From positions 2,604,001-2,668,000 of the forward strand of contig NZ_CP070326.1 in NCBI RefSeq assembly GCF_016917755.1: a DNA stretch of 64,000 bases. The letters are read 5' to 3'. The position numbers and the translations under genes were made by a program. How positions within the stretch are numbered: the first letter of the stretch is position 1; each line of letters begins with the position of its first letter. This document shows, in pieces, positions 61,593 through 64,000 of this stretch. A model generated the notes under the pieces. It was not told the DNA's origin. It saw only the letters and a program-made list of their open reading frames with translations, and ran no database searches. The stretch is from Streptomyces noursei (GTDB taxonomy: Bacteria > Actinomycetota > Actinomycetes > Streptomycetales > Streptomycetaceae).

Positions 61593-62291
61593 TCACGCTG
61601 CGCCCGCACCACCACCGATGGCCGCGTCCCGCTCGCTCCCGGCCCCGCCGCCGTCCTCGCGGGGCACCAGCGAGGCGAGGTCGCCGGTGTCGCCGAGCCG
61701 TACGAGGTAGGGGCGCAGCCGGGTGTAGCGGATCACGGTCACCGAGCACGGCTCCACGGAGATCCGCTGGAAGAGGTCCAGGTGCATGCCGAGGGCGTCG
61801 GCGACCAGGGATTTGATGATGTCACCGTGGGAGCACATGAGGTAGGTCGCCTCGGCGCCGGACGTCTCCTCGACCTGGGCGTTCCAGTCCCGGACCGCGG
61901 CCACCGCGCGGGCCTGCATCTCCCGCATCGACTCGCCACCGGGGAAGCCGGCGGCGGAGGGGTGCTGCTGGACGACCTCCATCAGCGGCTCGTCGGCCAG
62001 CTCCCCGAGCTTGCGGCCCGACCAGTCGCCGTAGTCGCACTCGTTGATCCGCTCGTCGTTCTCCAGGCGCAGCCCGGGGCGGGCGTCCACCAGCGGCCCC
62101 AGGGTCTCCCGGCAGCGTTGCAGCGGGCTGGTGACGGCGACGGCCAGCGGGATCCCCGCGAGCCGGGCGGGCAGCGCCGCGGCCTGGGCGGCACCCCGCT
62201 CGTCGAGGGCGACTGCGGGGGTCCGGCCGGCGAGCACCCCGGCGGTGTTGGCGGTGGAGCGGCCGTGCCGCACCAGGATCAGCGTGGGCAT
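61593..62291 (-). CDS. Histidine-phosphatase-superfamily protein (MSMEG_4193-like)
   Basis: This 232-aa phosphoglycerate-mutase-like phosphatase has the catalytic N-terminal LILVRHGRSTANTAGVLAG (RHG), the Arg in TSPLQRCRETL, Glu in INECDYGDW and His in MCSHGDIIKSL. It belongs to the actinobacterial group beside DUF3090 and mshC. The substrate is unknown. ATG 62291 is the first of the four-gene minus run. The last 25 residues are Gly/Ala-rich. Confidence 0.9.
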   Translation of the reverse strand: MPTLILVRHGRSTANTAGVLAGRTPAVALDERGAAQAAALPARLAGIPLAVAVTSPLQRCRETLGPLVDARPGLRLENDERINECDYGDWSGRKLGELADEPLMEVVQQHPSAAGFPGGESMREMQARAVAAVRDWNAQVEETSGAEATYLMCSHGDIIKSLVADALGMHLDLFQRISVEPCSVTVIRYTRLRPYLVRLGDTGDLASLVPREDGGGAGSERDAAIGGGAGAA

Positions 62292-62419
62292 GACCGCAAC
62301 ACTAGGGCCTGTCCGGCGGATCGGGGGTGGCCGGGCCCGCTCCACAGCCCGCGGTCCGCCCTGCGTCCGCCCCCGCCCCGGCCCGGCTTCCCTGGCAAGG
62401 CCCCCTGCGACGGGCGAGA

Positions 62420-63412
62420 ATGCCTGATGTGATCGTGGACTGCGCCATCTACCGCGAGGGCCGCCGCCATGAGTGCGCGACGGATTTCTCCCGCGCGCTG
62501 GAGGCGGCGCGGGCGGAGGGCCACTCCTTCCTGTGGCTGGGCATGTACGAGCCGACCCAGCACGAGTTCGACCAGGTCAGAAGCGAGTTCGGGCTGCACC
62601 CGCTGGCCGTGGAGGACGCCCTGAACGCCCACCAGCGGCCGAAGCTGGAGGTCTACGACGACTCGCTGTTCATGGTGCTGAAGCCGATCACATACGACGT
62701 CACGGCCGACACCGTGACCGCCTCGGAGCTGATGGTCTTCGTCGGCGACTCGTTCGTGGTCACCGTCCGGCACGGGACGGCCAGTCCGCTGGCGGCGGTC
62801 CGGCGGCGGCTGGAGCACCACCCGGAGATCCTGCGGCACGGCCCCGGGGCGGTGCTGTACGCGGTCAGCGACGCGGTGGTCGACCACTACATCGAGGTGG
62901 CCGGCGAACTCCAGGTGGATCTTGAGGAGTTGGAGGCGGAGGTGTTCGCCCCGATCCGCCGGGAGACCAGGAACACCGCCGCCCAGATCTACGCGTTCAA
63001 GCGCGAGGTCCTCGAATTCCGCCGGGCCACCGTCCCGTTGGCCGACCCGATGTCCCGTCTGCAGAGCCCCGGTGTGCCCTTCGTGCACGACCACGCCCGG
63101 CCGTTCTTCCGGGACGTCGGCGACCACCTGACCCGCGCCAACGAGTCGGTGGAGGGCCTGGACCGGCTGCTCTCGGACATCCTGGCCGCCCATCTGGCGC
63201 AGATGGGGGTCCGGCAGAACGACGACATGCGCAAGATCTCGGCGTGGGCTGCGCTGGCCGCGGTGCCGACCCTGATCGCGGGCATCTACGGCATGAACTT
63301 CCGGGACATGCCGGAACTGTCCTGGTCACTGGGCTACCCGATGGTCCTGCTGACGATGGCGGTCATCGAGGTCTCGCTCTACCGACTGTTCAAGCGCCGC
63401 GGCTGGCTGTGA
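62420..63412 (+). CDS. corA: CorA-family magnesium/cobalt transporter
   Basis: This 330-aa divalent-metal channel has a large cytoplasmic N-terminal domain (WLGMYEPTQHEFDQV, HPLAVEDALNAHQRPKLEVY) and a long helix. Two C-terminal membrane segments carry the selectivity motif YGMNF (GMN) between them. The C-terminus ends in a basic RLFKRRGWL. ATG 62420 has only a weak purine-rich site upstream. It is divergent from the histidine-phosphatase gene and convergent with the ferritin-like gene. Confidence 0.94.
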   Translation: MPDVIVDCAIYREGRRHECATDFSRALEAARAEGHSFLWLGMYEPTQHEFDQVRSEFGLHPLAVEDALNAHQRPKLEVYDDSLFMVLKPITYDVTADTVTASELMVFVGDSFVVTVRHGTASPLAAVRRRLEHHPEILRHGPGAVLYAVSDAVVDHYIEVAGELQVDLEELEAEVFAPIRRETRNTAAQIYAFKREVLEFRRATVPLADPMSRLQSPGVPFVHDHARPFFRDVGDHLTRANESVEGLDRLLSDILAAHLAQMGVRQNDDMRKISAWAALAAVPTLIAGIYGMNFRDMPELSWSLGYPMVLLTMAVIEVSLYRLFKRRGWL

Positions 63413-63433
63413 GGGGGCGGACCGGCGCACCGC

Positions 63434-64000
63434 TCAGGCGAACTCCGGCGCGGCGGTGGCCGGACCGCCCAGCGCGTTCCGCCGCTCGGGCATCGCCAGG
63501 CTGACCATCCGCCGCCAGCCGAACAGCCGCTCGTAGCCGTAGAGCGCCGCGATCCCGGCCCGGAGCAGCGCGGACCTGGCCCTCGACCACCCCAGGATGC
63601 GGCCCATCCGCGCCATCACGGCCAGGCTGACGTCCCGGTGGACGGCGATCTCGGCCAGTGCGCACTCCCGCAGGGTCCGCTGGATCGCCCGCCCGTGCCC
63701 GGCCCCGGCCAGCCGAAGCAGTTCCTCGTGGCAGTACGCGAGGTGGTTCTCCTCGTCCTGGCAGATCATCCGGACCGCCCGGCCCACCTCGGGGTGGTCG
63801 CCGAAGTACCTGCGCAGCAGCACCATCTGCTCGGCCGCGCGCTGCTCGGTGACCCGGCTGTGCGCGAGGTAGGTGACGATGTCCCGCTCGCTGAGCGGCT
63901 CGTCACGGCGGAGCCTGTCGTGGGCCAGCCCGATGCCCCGCCGCTCCAGCAGCATGGTGTAGTCGGTGGCGGCGGGGATCTCGACGGGCGTCAGCCCGCG
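63434..64000 (-). CDS. Ferritin-like di-iron domain protein (partial)
   Basis: The gene enters from the right edge in frame (15 codons before the internal ATG at 63955), so its true start is beyond 64000. The visible 188 residues form a helical bundle with VTEQRAAEQMVLLRRYFGDH and MICQDEENHLAYCHEELL, the latter an ExxH-type metal motif (EENH). That fits a ferritin-like, possibly di-iron, fold. The C-terminus has MVSLAMPERRNALGG. Function is unknown. Confidence 0.78.
   Translation of the reverse strand, partial: RGLTPVEIPAATDYTMLLERRGIGLAHDRLRRDEPLSERDIVTYLAHSRVTEQRAAEQMVLLRRYFGDHPEVGRAVRMICQDEENHLAYCHEELLRLAGAGHGRAIQRTLRECALAEIAVHRDVSLAVMARMGRILGWSRARSALLRAGIAALYGYERLFGWRRMVSLAMPERRNALGGPATAAPEFA

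Overview
This window looks like a core chromosomal segment of a Streptomyces or a very close relative. The DNA is extremely GC-rich with strong third-position bias. GTG and TTG starts with GGAGG-type ribosome sites are common. It carries the actinobacterial Pup-proteasome system, the mycothiol ligase gene mshC, PafBC regulators and a streptomycete-type gylR-glpFKD locus. I found no rRNA or tRNA genes, CRISPR array, insertion sequence or phage gene, so this is ordinary chromosome with a few accessory catabolic inserts. No clearly new defence or mobile system was found. The notable items are a decayed gene, a tiny sulfur-type leader ORF and several unassigned operators.

Layout. Positions 1-1885 hold the end of a glycine betaine/proline-type ABC importer (permease cut by the window edge, plus its ATPase). 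A stand-alone 5'-3' exonuclease follows, then an iron-box-controlled siderophore-interacting protein. Next comes a MerR regulator divergent from two membrane-protein genes, with several palindromes between them. A cysteine-containing leader ORF precedes an SsuD-like monooxygenase (6444-7773).

From 7855 to 26664, mostly on the minus strand, lies the Pup-proteasome neighbourhood. In transcription order it holds arc/mpa, dop, pup, a broken endonuclease VII gene, prcB, prcA, a MFS transporter divergent from a LacI regulator, pafA, two FKBP isomerases, pafB, pafC, two small ORFs, tatA, tatC and a HelY helicase. Pup is made ready by Dop, ligated by PafA and removed by Dop. Arc/Mpa unfolds tagged proteins into the PrcBA core. 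A ferredoxin is divergent from arc.

Positions 27309-40829 carry a secreted protein, TrmI, a site-2-type protease with CBS domains, a RecB-like nuclease, an orphan response regulator, two tandem oligopeptide-binding lipoproteins, a HAD phosphatase and cobalamin-dependent methionine synthase. Positions 41069-46067 are the glycerol regulon (gylR, glpF, glpK, glpD), closed by two strong terminators.

Positions 47522-57036 look like a sugar-acid catabolic island. It has a FadR-type regulator and a minus-strand operon encoding an L-fuconate-dehydratase-like enzyme, SDRs, a ribose-type ABC importer, an aldo/keto reductase and a lactonase. Together these fit oxidative, non-phosphorylating L-fucose (or related sugar) breakdown. 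The regulator and the operon share an ACATCGGA-containing site. The window ends with a PAC2 protein, the mshC cluster (mshC, a kinase-like SCO1664-type protein, DUF3090, a histidine phosphatase), CorA, and a ferritin-like gene cut by the right edge. Convergent gene ends are usually separated by long GC hairpins, listed as terminators.
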